Positions 16,637 through 24,862 of a stretch of 64,000 nt of DNA are shown piece after piece. The notes under the pieces are model-generated. The model was not told the origin of the DNA. It saw nothing but the letters and a program-made list of their open reading frames with translations, and did not search any database. This DNA comes from CAVVTR01 sp963751245. Its GTDB lineage: Bacteria > Acidobacteriota > Thermoanaerobaculia > Thermoanaerobaculales > Thermoanaerobaculaceae. The position numbers and the translations under genes were made by a program. Every line of letters begins with the position of its first letter. The stretch's first letter is position 1. The stretch lies in assembly GCA_963751245.1 (NCBI GenBank), contig CAVVTR010000008.1:372001-436000 (forward strand). The letters are read 5' to 3'.

Positions 16637-17517
16637 GAAGTGCGGGCCGTGATGGCGTCCCAGAGCCGGTCCTGGTGGAGCACGATCGCCTCCAGCACGC
16701 CCTCGGCGACCCGTTGGGCCTTATCGGAGACGTGATTGAGGTCCCCCGTCACGCCCCGGGGGTCAACGTCTCCGATCTTGTCGCCGGGCTCCACCGGGAC
16801 CCCGTCGCGGAGGAGCCCGCGGATGACGCCGCTGATGCGCGCCACCACGGGGTACTCCGAGTCCACGGGCACCCCGCGGAACAGGTCCTCCCTCTCGAAG
16901 ACGAGGACGACGACGCCGATCTTCTCGCCCTGCTCCACGCGGTTGCCGATGTCGTGGACGGTGTGGAAGATCCCTGCGCGCTGAGCCTTGATGACGCGTT
17001 CCTGGGCGAAGCCCATGATCTCGGCCGGCGGCGCCGGCGTCAGGGACTGGCCGCCAGACAGCACCCTGCCGAGACGCGGGCCGCGCGTCGTCTCCACCAC
17101 CGCGTGGCAGTCCTGCCCGGCCTGGTGCCCGGCGCCCAGGGCGATCACCAGGGGCGCCGCCTGCCGGCTGATGCCCTCGTGGGCGCGGAGCATGGCGGCG
17201 TCGACGAGGATGTCGGGGGGCCAGGCCGTGAGGACCTCCGTCAGCGGCTGCGTGGTGATGGCGAGGTCGCCCATGTCGTGGACGAGATTGATCTCCGACA
17301 GCATCATCACGAAGCGGGCCGTCACGCCGTCCACCGTCTTGGCGTGCTCGAACACCGCCTCGGAGAAGCACACGTTGCGCCGCACGGCCTTGGGGAAAGC
17401 CTTCTCTACGAGGAGCAGGCGGCCCACGCCCTGGGCGGCCAGGTGCCCCGCGACCGCCGTTCCCAGCTCACCCGCCCCGCGGATCAGCACCCGGACGTCG
17501 CGCAGCGCGGCATTCAC
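16633..17517 (-). CDS. EF2563/YqeB-type molybdenum hydroxylase system protein
   Basis: 294-residue protein resembling the EF2563 family, annotated as 'selenium-dependent molybdenum hydroxylase system protein' (YqeB). It starts with a dinucleotide-like fold, VRVLIRGAGELGTAVAGHL, and carries the family stretches VIALGAGHQAGQDCHAVVET and RGPRLGRVLSGG; the C-terminal half resembles a lipoyl/HlyD-like beta domain (GVPVEPGDKIGDVDPRG). The GTG start at 17517 overlaps the ridA stop. In other genomes the family travels with xanthine-dehydrogenase-like enzymes and Se genes, none of which is here. Purine salvage (hpt) in the same operon gives a loose purine link. Biochemical role is unproven. Confidence 0.75.
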   Translation of the reverse strand: MNAALRDVRVLIRGAGELGTAVAGHLAAQGVGRLLLVEKAFPKAVRRNVCFSEAVFEHAKTVDGVTARFVMMLSEINLVHDMGDLAITTQPLTEVLTAWPPDILVDAAMLRAHEGISRQAAPLVIALGAGHQAGQDCHAVVETTRGPRLGRVLSGGQSLTPAPPAEIMGFAQERVIKAQRAGIFHTVHDIGNRVEQGEKIGVVVLVFEREDLFRGVPVDSEYPVVARISGVIRGLLRDGVPVEPGDKIGDVDPRGVTGDLNHVSDKAQRVAEGVLEAIVLHQDRLWDAITARTS

Positions 17518-17900
17518 CGAAGCGCCACCGCCTCGATCTCGACCTGCGCACCGCGCGGCAGCGCCGAGACCTCCACCACTGCCCGGGCGGGGCGGTGGTC
17601 GCCGAAGAATCCGGCGTAGACCTCGTTGAGCTCGGAGAACGTCGCCATGCTGATGACGTAGACCGTCACCTTCACCACCTGGGAGCGGGAGGAGCCGGCC
17701 GCATGGAGGATCGCCTCCAGATTGGCGAGGACGCGCTCCACCTGGCTCGTGAAAGGCCCCGCGACCATCTCCCCCGTCGAGGGATCGAGCGGAATCTGTC
17801 CAGAAACGAACACGAACTGTCCAGCCGCTGCGGCCTGGCTGTAAGGCCCGATGGCCGCCGGAGCGGCTTCGGTGCGGACCGTGTGCACGACCTCCGTCAT
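17514..17900 (-). CDS. ridA: RidA family reactive imine/enamine deaminase
   Basis: 128-residue RidA (YjgF/YER057c/UK114) protein, which hydrolyses reactive enamine/imine intermediates of amino-acid metabolism in the cytosol. Family motifs: AIGPYSQA at residues 17-24, FVSGQIPLDP, and RPARAVVEVSALPRGAQVEIEAVA containing the conserved Arg that binds the substrate carboxylate and the catalytic-site Glu. ATG 17900 overlaps the hpt stop (ATGA) and is preferred over a 10-residue longer form. Second gene of the four-gene minus-strand operon. Confidence 0.94.
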   Translation of the reverse strand: MTEVVHTVRTEAAPAAIGPYSQAAAAGQFVFVSGQIPLDPSTGEMVAGPFTSQVERVLANLEAILHAAGSSRSQVVKVTVYVISMATFSELNEVYAGFFGDHRPARAVVEVSALPRGAQVEIEAVALR

Positions 17901-18427
17901 CACTCCTCCTGGTCCGGAACGAATTCCCAAATCCCGGTAAGGTTACGGAACTGCTCGCCAAAGTCAAGGCCGTAGCCGACCACGAAACGGTCCTCGATCT
18001 CCACGCCCACGAAGTCGACCTCGACCTCGACGACGCGGCGGGCGGGCTTGGACAGCAGGGTGACGATCTTCACCGAGCGCGGGTGCCGGGCACGCAGCAG
18101 CTGAACCACGTCGGTGAGGGTCAGGCCCGTGTCCACGATGTCCTCGACCACATACACGTCCTTGCCCGCGATGTCCACGGTGATGTCCTTCACCAGAGTC
18201 ACCGAGCCCGACGAGTGCGTCGTCTTGCCGTAGGAGGAGACCTGGATGAAGTCCACCACCACGGATCGCCCGAGCCGCAGCGTGAGCTCGGTGAAGAAGT
18301 AGACCGCCCCTTTGAGGATGCAGATGAAGACGGGATCCCTGCCCTCGAGGTCCCGGGCCACCTCGGCCGCCAGCCGGTCGATGATCCTCTCCAGCGCCTC
18401 TCGCGAGATGAGCAGTTCTGCCAGCAA
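17900..18427 (-). CDS. hpt: Hypoxanthine phosphoribosyltransferase
   Basis: 175-residue purine salvage enzyme (hypoxanthine or guanine + PRPP to IMP or GMP). The PRPP-binding loop is VYVVEDIVDTGLTL; other family features are ICILKGAVYFFTEL near residue 40 and IEDRFVVGYGLDFGEQFRNL at the C-terminus, which holds the purine-contact region. A TTG start at 18427 follows a purine-rich AAAGGGGG. First gene of the hpt-ridA-yqeB-patatin operon and divergent from the gene at 18483. Confidence 0.95.
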   Translation of the reverse strand: MLAELLISREALERIIDRLAAEVARDLEGRDPVFICILKGAVYFFTELTLRLGRSVVVDFIQVSSYGKTTHSSGSVTLVKDITVDIAGKDVYVVEDIVDTGLTLTDVVQLLRARHPRSVKIVTLLSKPARRVVEVEVDFVGVEIEDRFVVGYGLDFGEQFRNLTGIWEFVPDQEE

Positions 18428-18438
18428 CGCCGCCCCCT

Positions 18439-18467
18439 TTCACAGCCCGGCCGACCTGAGGTACACT
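18439..18467 (+). promoter_or_regulatory. Sigma-70-type promoter with very short leader
   Basis: TTCACA (18439-18444), a 17-base spacer and TACACT (18462-18467). Predicted start near 18474 is about nine bases before ATG 18483, where no good ribosome site is seen. It lies in the 55-base gap between divergent hpt and the unknown gene. Confidence 0.5.
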
Positions 18468-18482
18468 GCGGCGGGCAACCAC

Positions 18483-20099
18483 ATGGACGTGATAAGCCTC
18501 TCCGAGCTGAACCAGCGCTATGTCCGCCTCACCGACCGCTGCCGGTCGCAGTGGACCTTCTACCAGTTTCTGCAGGGGGTCTTCAAGCACCTGCGCGGCT
18601 CTCCGTGCCCCGTCGACATGGACTTCCAGAAGTTCTTCGGGCGCCTGCGGGCCGTGGCCGACCTGCTCGCCAACCCGGAGACGTCGGCGACGGAGCAGAC
18701 CATCCAGGACCTCAGCGCCGAGCTCGACCGCACGTCGGCGTGCCTGCTGGAGACCGACAACCAGCTCCCGCCGTCGCTGCTGCGCCGCTTCTTCGACCGC
18801 CTCAAGCAGCAGGACGAGAAGATCCTCCTGGCGGTGATCAAGTTCTACCTGGACGCGGGCCACCTCTCCGAGGACCGGCTCGACAAGCTCGACGTCCTCT
18901 TCACCCGACTCGCCGAGGTGCCCCTCGAGAATGGTCTGTCCCGTTCCAGGGAGCGCCACGAGATCGAGCGCCTCGTCCGGCCGCTGCTCCAGCAGTGGCA
19001 CCCGTCCTCCAGCGGGGAGCGGGACGTGGAGCCGCTCCTCGACGCGGTCGCCGGGCTCAAGGGGGAGATCCTCGAGATCCGGGACTTCAACCAGCTCGTG
19101 AACGGGGGCGCTCTGGACCGCTTCCGGACGCTCAAGCGGCGTCTCGGCGAGCAGCTCCTCGACCCCCGCCTCCTCCCTGCCGTCGTGGACGCCACCATCG
19201 CCCTCAAGAGCCGGTTCGGCGAGCTGTGGACGCTGGAGGAGCCGCACCTCCTCGACGACACCAACCGCGCCCGGGAGGCCAAGCGGCAGCTCGAGCTCAA
19301 CCCCGAGCTGCTCACGCCGCAGCTGCGCGAGCTCTTCGAGCACTTCGAGGTGGCGCAGCAACGCTTCGACCAGGGTCGCCAGCAGGAGACCATGCGTCGC
19401 GAGGACATCGTCGAGCTGCGGCGTACGCTCAACGGCATCCTGGAGCAGTTCGACGCGAGCAATCCGGCACCGGCGCCGGAGAAGCCCGCCCCGGCCGCTC
19501 CTGCCGTTCCGCCCGGCGGCGGCAACGGGCCCGCTCCGGACGAGGCGACGCCCACCGAGCTCCGCGAGCTCCGGGAGCTGCCGCACCGCCACGCCATGGG
19601 AGGACCCGTGGACCCCCTGCTCCACGAGCACATCTCCAAGATCCTCTTCGCCTTCGAGCTGGTGGGCAACGACCGTCCGGCGGCGGAGATCGTCCACGCC
19701 AAGGAGGTCGCGGCGTTGCGGCTGGAGCCCTGGGAGGTGGAGGCGATCCGCCGGGTCGCTGCAGGGAGCTCGCCGGAGGACGCCCTCTCGGGGCAGCGGG
19801 ACCGGCTGTTCATGAAGGCCACGGCGCTGCGCATCCGCATCGACGAGGAGGCGCGGGAGATCGACCGCCTCCGCCGCCTGGAGTCGGAATACCTGCCCAA
19901 CCTCCTGGAGCGCGCCACGCAGTCCCTGCAGCGGGCCGCCGAGCTCGAGCGCCGCTGCCAGTGGTTCGTCGACGACGCGCTCTACCGCGGCGACGTGGAG
20001 CACCTGGAGGCGCTCTACCGGTCGCGAATGCGGCTGCTGCGCGCCTATGCCGGGCTGTGGCTGATCCACAATGACAGCGGCGGCATCTCACCCTACTGA
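18483..20099 (+). CDS. Uncharacterised helical cytoplasmic protein
   Basis: 538-residue protein I do not recognise. No signal peptide or membrane segment is visible. It is rich in Leu, Glu and Arg and appears almost wholly alpha-helical, with likely coiled coils (residues about 230-320 and 440-520). A Pro/Ala/Gly linker near residues 325-355 (NPAPAPEKPAPAAPAVPP) divides it into two halves. ATG 18483 is chosen because a promoter ends just upstream; the longer frame lacks support. It overlaps the FHA-RDD gene by 29 bases and leads the unit that continues into tol-pal, which hints at an envelope or scaffold job. Function unknown. Confidence 0.75.
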   Translation: MDVISLSELNQRYVRLTDRCRSQWTFYQFLQGVFKHLRGSPCPVDMDFQKFFGRLRAVADLLANPETSATEQTIQDLSAELDRTSACLLETDNQLPPSLLRRFFDRLKQQDEKILLAVIKFYLDAGHLSEDRLDKLDVLFTRLAEVPLENGLSRSRERHEIERLVRPLLQQWHPSSSGERDVEPLLDAVAGLKGEILEIRDFNQLVNGGALDRFRTLKRRLGEQLLDPRLLPAVVDATIALKSRFGELWTLEEPHLLDDTNRAREAKRQLELNPELLTPQLRELFEHFEVAQQRFDQGRQQETMRREDIVELRRTLNGILEQFDASNPAPAPEKPAPAAPAVPPGGGNGPAPDEATPTELRELRELPHRHAMGGPVDPLLHEHISKILFAFELVGNDRPAAEIVHAKEVAALRLEPWEVEAIRRVAAGSSPEDALSGQRDRLFMKATALRIRIDEEAREIDRLRRLESEYLPNLLERATQSLQRAAELERRCQWFVDDALYRGDVEHLEALYRSRMRLLRAYAGLWLIHNDSGGISPY

Positions 20100-20943
20100 C
20101 CCGGAGACCCTGGAGCTGCGGCTGGGAGGGGAGCGTCACCCCCTCGACCGCGCACGCACGCTCCTCGGCCGGAGCCGGTCCTGCGATGTGCGGGTCAAGG
20201 AGGACAGCGTCTCGCGCCTCCACGCGGCCCTCGTGTGGCGGGACGGTGAGCTCTTCCTCGAGGACCTCGGCTCCTCCAACGGCACCTTCTGCAACGGCCG
20301 GCCGGTCTCGGTCCCCCTCGCGGTGCGCGCCGGCGACAGGCTCGCCTTCGGCGCCGTCGAGGCGCTGCTGGAAACGGCAGGGGCGCCCGGAACCGCGGGC
20401 ACCGCCGGGGCCGCTCCCGGACCGGAGCAGACCTCCGGGCCCGGCGCGATGCCCGTGGCGCCACGCCCCGCCGGCTTCCTCCGCCGCGCGGCGGCGGCGC
20501 TCATCAACCTTGTCCTGTTCGCGGCCGGCTCGCTGGTGCCTTTCGCCCCGCTCGCCGTCCTCGCGGCCTACCCGCGCCTCTTCGCCGCGTCCGGGCAGGT
20601 CCCGCCCTCCACGGGCCTGCAGGGCGCGGTTGCGGCGGCGTGCGGCGTTCTCTGGCTGATCTACGCCTGGTACTTCCTGATCCACGGCTGGGCGCGCCGC
20701 GGGGGCACCGTGGGCCTGCGCCTCGTTGGCCTGCGGCTGGCCGACTGGCGGGGCCGCTCCCCGGTGGGCTACCCCCGCGCCTGGCTCCGTCTCGTCGCCC
20801 TCGGCGTCACCGTGCTGACCCTGGGCGCCGGCTTCCTGGTGATCCTCTTCCGCCGCGACCGGCGGGCCCTGCACGACCTCCTCGCGGGCACCCGCGTGGT
20901 GCGCAGGAACGGCGGCCTTGGAGGAACCTCGGCGCCTGCGTAG
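20071..20943 (+). CDS. FHA domain-RDD membrane protein
   Basis: 290-residue protein with a cytoplasmic N-terminal forkhead-associated domain (residues about 12-100: LLGRSRSCDVRV, SRLHAALV, LGSSNGTFCNG), which binds phosphothreonine peptides, then a Gly/Ala/Pro linker and a C-terminal RDD membrane domain with about three transmembrane helices from residue 135 (GFLRRAAAALINLVLFAAG; GGTVGLRLVGLRLAD; RRDRRALHDLLAGTRVV). The conserved Arg and Asp residues of RDD are present. Its start lies inside the end of the upstream gene, and tolQ follows after nine bases. A role linking phosphorylation to the envelope is inference. Confidence 0.87.
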   Translation: MTAAASHPTDPETLELRLGGERHPLDRARTLLGRSRSCDVRVKEDSVSRLHAALVWRDGELFLEDLGSSNGTFCNGRPVSVPLAVRAGDRLAFGAVEALLETAGAPGTAGTAGAAPGPEQTSGPGAMPVAPRPAGFLRRAAAALINLVLFAAGSLVPFAPLAVLAAYPRLFAASGQVPPSTGLQGAVAAACGVLWLIYAWYFLIHGWARRGGTVGLRLVGLRLADWRGRSPVGYPRAWLRLVALGVTVLTLGAGFLVILFRRDRRALHDLLAGTRVVRRNGGLGGTSAPA

Positions 20944-20952
20944 AATCGCCGC

Positions 20953-21624
20953 ATGGCAGAGATCCTGCACGCCTTCTCCTCGACCGGCCTCGTCGCCAGG
21001 CTGGTTCTCGCCATTCTCGGGCTGTTCTCCCTGGTCTCCTGGACGCTGATGGTCCTCAAGGTCAGGCAGCTCCGGCACGCCGACCGCGCCAACCAGTCCT
21101 TCCTCTCCGAGTTCCGCAGGGCCACCCGGCTGTCCGAGGTCCAGGCCGCCGCGGGCCGCTACGTGGAGTCGCCCCTGGGAGGCATGTTCCGCGCGGGCTT
21201 CCTGGAGCTGGAGGCCCAGGCGCGGGCGGTCCAGCGCACCGGTGGCGAGACCGGCCAGATCAAGAGCCTCGCCGCCGTCGAACGGGCCCTGCAGAGGGCC
21301 ATCGGCGTGGAGGGCTCGCGGCTGCAGCAGTTCCTCCCCTTCCTCGCCACCACCGCGTCGGCGACGCCGTTCATCGGCCTGTTCGGGACCGTCTGGGGCA
21401 TCATGATCACGTTCCAGGCCATTGCCTCCTCCGGGTCGACGTCCATCGTGACCGTGGCGCCCGGCATCGCCGAGGCGCTCATCAACACCGCCGCCGGGCT
21501 GGCCGCCGCCATCCCCGCAGTGATCGCCTACAACGCCTTCCTCGGCTCCCTGCGCCGGCACCGTGGGATGATGGAGGACTTCCTCCTCGAGTTCCTCAAC
21601 CTCACCGAGCGCACCTTCACCTAG
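20953..21624 (+). CDS. tolQ: TolQ/ExbB proton-channel subunit
   Basis: 223-residue inner-membrane protein of the MotA/TolQ/ExbB family. There are three membrane segments: LVLAILGLFSLVSWTLMVL near the start, FLATTASATPFIGLFGTVWG in the middle, and IAEALINTAAGLAAAIPAVI. The latter two contain the family's Thr and Ala/Gly faces that line the proton path with TolR. It is followed by tolR, tolA, tolB and pal, so TolQ is favoured over ExbB. It supplies proton-motive energy for outer-membrane constriction at division. Ends in TAG. Confidence 0.93.
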   Translation: MAEILHAFSSTGLVARLVLAILGLFSLVSWTLMVLKVRQLRHADRANQSFLSEFRRATRLSEVQAAAGRYVESPLGGMFRAGFLELEAQARAVQRTGGETGQIKSLAAVERALQRAIGVEGSRLQQFLPFLATTASATPFIGLFGTVWGIMITFQAIASSGSTSIVTVAPGIAEALINTAAGLAAAIPAVIAYNAFLGSLRRHRGMMEDFLLEFLNLTERTFT

Positions 21625-21632
21625 GGGGCACC

Positions 21633-22046
21633 ATGGCGATCCGCACCCAGAACGAGTTCGAGAGCCTGGCCGAGATCAACGTCACGCCCCTGGTCGACGT
21701 GATGCTCGTCCTCCTCATCATCTTCATCGTGACCTCCCCGATGCTGGTGCAGGGGCTCCAGGTGGACCTGCCCCGGCAGGCCGCGGCGCCGATCCCGCAG
21801 TCGGCGAAGGAACCCGTCGTGCTCACCATCACGAAGGACCGGCTGATCCTCGTGGGCGAGCAGCCCGTCCACCTCCAGCTGCTGCCGGAGAAGCTGGCGC
21901 CCCTCATCACGCCGGGACCCAGGCCCGTATACCTGAAGGCGGACCGCTCGCTGCCCTACGGCTTCGTGGTGCAGGTGCTGGCGACGCTCAACCGCCTGGG
22001 AGTCGATGAGATCGGCATGGTGACCACACCCCCGGACAGCCGATGA
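21633..22046 (+). CDS. tolR: TolR/ExbD proton-channel subunit
   Basis: 137-residue inner-membrane protein with one N-terminal transmembrane helix. The signature EINVTPLVDVMLVLLIIFI carries the essential membrane Asp (LVDVML) used in proton conduction with TolQ. The periplasmic C-terminal domain has the typical pattern VVLTITKDRLILVGEQPV and VYLKADRSLPYGFVVQVL. ATG 21633 follows TAGGGGGC and starts at the conserved N-terminus. It overlaps the next gene by four bases (ATGA). Confidence 0.93.
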   Translation: MAIRTQNEFESLAEINVTPLVDVMLVLLIIFIVTSPMLVQGLQVDLPRQAAAPIPQSAKEPVVLTITKDRLILVGEQPVHLQLLPEKLAPLITPGPRPVYLKADRSLPYGFVVQVLATLNRLGVDEIGMVTTPPDSR

Positions 22047-22888
22047 ACGATCCGGTGAGCCGGGAGCTCGAGCGACGGCTGGGCCAGCCGCTGCACTGGA
22101 GGTTCGCGCTGGCCGTGGCCGTGGCGGTCCACCTCCTGGTGGCCCTCGCCCTCGTGATCGGCCCCGCTGGACGCCACCGGGCCCTCACTCTGCCCCGGGT
22201 GCAGGTCCGCCTCACCGCGGGGATTCCGGCGCTTCCGGGCGGGGGCGGCGCCGCCCGCCGGAGCGGGCCGCCGGCGTCCCACCCCGCGGCCGCGGTGCAG
22301 GAACCCGCGCCGAAACCGGCGCCCGCGGCCCGCAAGCCCGAACCGAAGGCCGCCGCCCGGAAGGCGAAGACGGCGCCGGTGAAGAAGAGCAGCGCGCCGT
22401 CGAAGAAGGTGGCGGCCGAAGACAGGCCCACCGGTCCGCCCCCCCCGCCGGCGGCGCCGGTGAAGCCCGGGGCGTCAGCGGAGGCCGCGGGTCCGGCCGC
22501 CGAGGGGCCCGCCGTGACGCCCGCCAGCACGACCGGCGGCAGCTCCGGCACGGCGGCCGGCGCCGCCATCGGCGGGGTCGGCCTCGGCAGCGGCGGCGCC
22601 GGCGCCACCGACGAGTCCTTCCCCTTCGCCTACTACCTCAACCGTGTCCTTGCAATCATCGAGTCGAACTGGTTCCGCCCCCCGGCGGCGCCGGGGACGC
22701 AGTGCCGGGTGCTCTGCCGCATCGAACGGTCCGGCCGCCTCGTGGAGGCCGGCATCGAGGTGCCGAGCACCACGCCGGCGTTCGACCGCGCGGCCCTGCG
22801 CGCGGTGTACGCCTCGGCTCCCCTGCCGCCGTTGCCGCAGGGGTATTCGGGTTCGACGCTGACGCTGCATCTGGAGTTCGGACCGTGA
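22043..22888 (+). CDS. tolA: TolA/TonB-type energy-transducing protein
   Basis: 281-residue protein with one N-terminal membrane anchor (ALAVAVAVHLLVALALVIG, residues about 26-45), a long Pro/Ala/Lys-rich periplasmic spacer to about residue 195, and a C-terminal TonB/TolA-like domain (YYLNRVLAIIESNWFRPP ... LVEAGIEVPSTTPAFDRAAL). It would span the periplasm between TolQR and TolB-Pal. The anchor lacks an obvious SHLS motif, but it has VHLL with the His. Position between tolR and tolB (start overlaps tolR, stop overlaps tolB) decides for TolA. Confidence 0.88.
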   Translation: MNDPVSRELERRLGQPLHWRFALAVAVAVHLLVALALVIGPAGRHRALTLPRVQVRLTAGIPALPGGGGAARRSGPPASHPAAAVQEPAPKPAPAARKPEPKAAARKAKTAPVKKSSAPSKKVAAEDRPTGPPPPPAAPVKPGASAEAAGPAAEGPAVTPASTTGGSSGTAAGAAIGGVGLGSGGAGATDESFPFAYYLNRVLAIIESNWFRPPAAPGTQCRVLCRIERSGRLVEAGIEVPSTTPAFDRAALRAVYASAPLPPLPQGYSGSTLTLHLEFGP

Positions 22889-24180
22889 TCAAGCCCGCAC
22901 CGTTCCTCGCCCTGGCCGCCCTCGCGACCTGTCTCGCCATCCCCGCCCGCGGGCAGGACGAGATCTACCTCCGCGTCACCACCCCCGGCCTCCAGCGGGT
23001 CGTCGTCGCCATTCCGGATCTCGCCGCGCGCCCCGGCGCCGACGCCTCCGCCACGGCAACGTTCTCCTCCACGCTCCACGGCGACCTGGAGCTCACGCCG
23101 GTCATCGCCGTGCTCCCCCCCGAGCGGGCGGCCCTGGTGGAACCGGCCCCCGGCGACGCCGCCCTCACGCGCCAGCGCTGGCGCGCGGTGGGCGCCCAGT
23201 TCCTCCTCGAGGGGACGCTGGCCAGCGCCGGCAGCCAGCTCGTGGCGGAGGTCCGCCTCTGGGACCTCACCTCGGGAGAGGAGGCCTACTCCCGGAGGTT
23301 CCAGGGTCCGGTGACCCTGGCGGCCACCATGGCCCACAACCTTGCCAACGAGCTGGTGCACCTGTTCACCGGACGGCCGGGACCGTTCCTGTCCCGCATC
23401 GCCTTCATCTCCGACCGGAGCGGCAGCAAGGAGCTGTGGGTGATGCGCTGGGACGGCACCGAGCAGCAGCAGCTGACCTCGCAGAAGTCCATCACGCTGT
23501 CGCCCTCCTGGTCCCCCGACGGGGAGTGGCTGGCGTTCACCAGCTTCCTCAAGGGCCGCCCCGAGCTGTACCGGCTCAGACCCACGGAGGGGACGCTGTC
23601 CCTGCTCTCGAGCCTGCCCGGAGTGAACTCCGCCTCGAGCTTCTCCCCCGACGGGGCCCATGTGGCGTTCGCCGCGGGCGCGAACGGCAACACCGACATC
23701 TACGTGGTGCCCGAGGCGGGAGGGACGCCCGTCCGGCTCACCAGCTCGAGGGCCATCGAAACGCAGCCCGCGTGGTCGCCCAACGGCCGGCAGATCGCCT
23801 TCACCTCCAACGTGTCGGGCAGCCCGCAGATCTACCTCATGGACGCCGAGGGCACCAACGTCCGCCGGCTCACCTTCGACGACACCTACGCCGACGAGGC
23901 GGCCTGGGCCCCTGACGGAGTCCGCATCGCCTACACCACCCTGGTTGACGGCCGGTTCCAGATCGCCGTGCTCGACCTGCGCACCGGTGAACGCACCGTG
24001 ACTTCGGGACCGGGGAACAACGAGTGGCCGTGCTGGTCCCCCGACGGGACGGTGCTCGCCTTCGTGTCCGACCGCAGTGGGAGCCGCCAGATCTACGTGA
24101 CCGACCCCGACGGGCATCCGCGGCAGCTCACCCGCCAGGGGAACAACTCGCAGCCCGCGTGGGTGGCCCGGATCCGGTAG
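22885..24180 (+). CDS. tolB: Tol-Pal system protein TolB
   Basis: 431-residue periplasmic TolB. A signal peptide covers residues 1-22 (VIKPAPFLALAALATCLAIP). The N-terminal alpha/beta domain is followed by a six-bladed beta-propeller with repeated WSPDG/FSPDG and IAFxSxxSGxxxIY motifs (LSPSWSPDGEWLAFTS, PAWSPNGRQIAFTSN, CWSPDGTVLAFVSDRSG). The GTG start at 22885 overlaps the tolA stop (GTGA). TolB binds Pal and relays TolA force to the outer membrane. Length is normal for the family. Confidence 0.95.
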   Translation: MIKPAPFLALAALATCLAIPARGQDEIYLRVTTPGLQRVVVAIPDLAARPGADASATATFSSTLHGDLELTPVIAVLPPERAALVEPAPGDAALTRQRWRAVGAQFLLEGTLASAGSQLVAEVRLWDLTSGEEAYSRRFQGPVTLAATMAHNLANELVHLFTGRPGPFLSRIAFISDRSGSKELWVMRWDGTEQQQLTSQKSITLSPSWSPDGEWLAFTSFLKGRPELYRLRPTEGTLSLLSSLPGVNSASSFSPDGAHVAFAAGANGNTDIYVVPEAGGTPVRLTSSRAIETQPAWSPNGRQIAFTSNVSGSPQIYLMDAEGTNVRRLTFDDTYADEAAWAPDGVRIAYTTLVDGRFQIAVLDLRTGERTVTSGPGNNEWPCWSPDGTVLAFVSDRSGSRQIYVTDPDGHPRQLTRQGNNSQPAWVARIR

Positions 24181-24254
24181 TCCCGGCGGGCGTTCCCTCG
24201 CTTGTGCTGAAAGTGGAGTGTAGTGTAAAGTCTGGGCCTCGAAGGGAGGTAGAG

Positions 24255-24851
24255 GTGCGCGCACGGACAAGGGAAGTATTGTCGCTGGTCATCGGGACCG
24301 GTCTCATGACCGTTCTGGCCTGCTCCCACCCGAAACCGGTGGTCGCCCCGCCCGTCCAGCTGCCCGCGGCCTCCCAGCAGGCGCCCGCATCATCCGAGAC
24401 TCCCCAGGGCACGCAGAGCATCTCGTCCGAGCCGTCGCTGGCGCCCGCCCAGAGCCCCGAGACCGGGATCGCCTCCAGCGAGCTCCCCGCGGATCTGGCC
24501 GAGCTCAACAAGGCCGGGTACCTCAAGGACGTCTTCTTCGACACCAGCAAGGCGGACCTCTCCGCCGAGGCGCGGGACACCCTGGCGGCGGACGCTGCGT
24601 GGCTCAACGCCCATCCCTCCGTCACCATCAGCATCGAGGGGCACGCCGACGAGCGCAACACCGAGGAGTACAACCTCGCCCTGGGCTGGCGGCGGGCCAA
24701 TGCGGCCAAGGACTACCTGGTCTCCCTCGGCGTCGCCGCCAATCGCATCACGACCATCTCCTACGGCGAGGAGCGCCCCTTCGCCACCGGCCACAACGAG
24801 AGCGCATGGGCCCAGAACCGCCGGGCCCACCTGGTGATCACGGCCCGATGA
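24255..24851 (+). CDS. pal: Peptidoglycan-associated lipoprotein Pal
   Basis: 198-residue outer-membrane lipoprotein. The GTG start at 24255 lies five bases after GGGAGG and gives a lipoprotein signal with lipobox VLAC (Cys23). A Ser/Pro/Gln-rich linker follows, then the OmpA-like peptidoglycan-binding domain: LKDVFFDTSKADL, SIEGHADERNTEEYN, ALGWRRANAAKDYL and a final NRRAHLVITAR. The Asp and Arg that hold diaminopimelate in this family are present. It lies 74 bases after tolB and 11 before cpoB, completing the Tol-Pal set. Confidence 0.95.
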   Translation: MRARTREVLSLVIGTGLMTVLACSHPKPVVAPPVQLPAASQQAPASSETPQGTQSISSEPSLAPAQSPETGIASSELPADLAELNKAGYLKDVFFDTSKADLSAEARDTLAADAAWLNAHPSVTISIEGHADERNTEEYNLALGWRRANAAKDYLVSLGVAANRITTISYGEERPFATGHNESAWAQNRRAHLVITAR

Positions 24852-24862
24852 AGGGAGGGATG

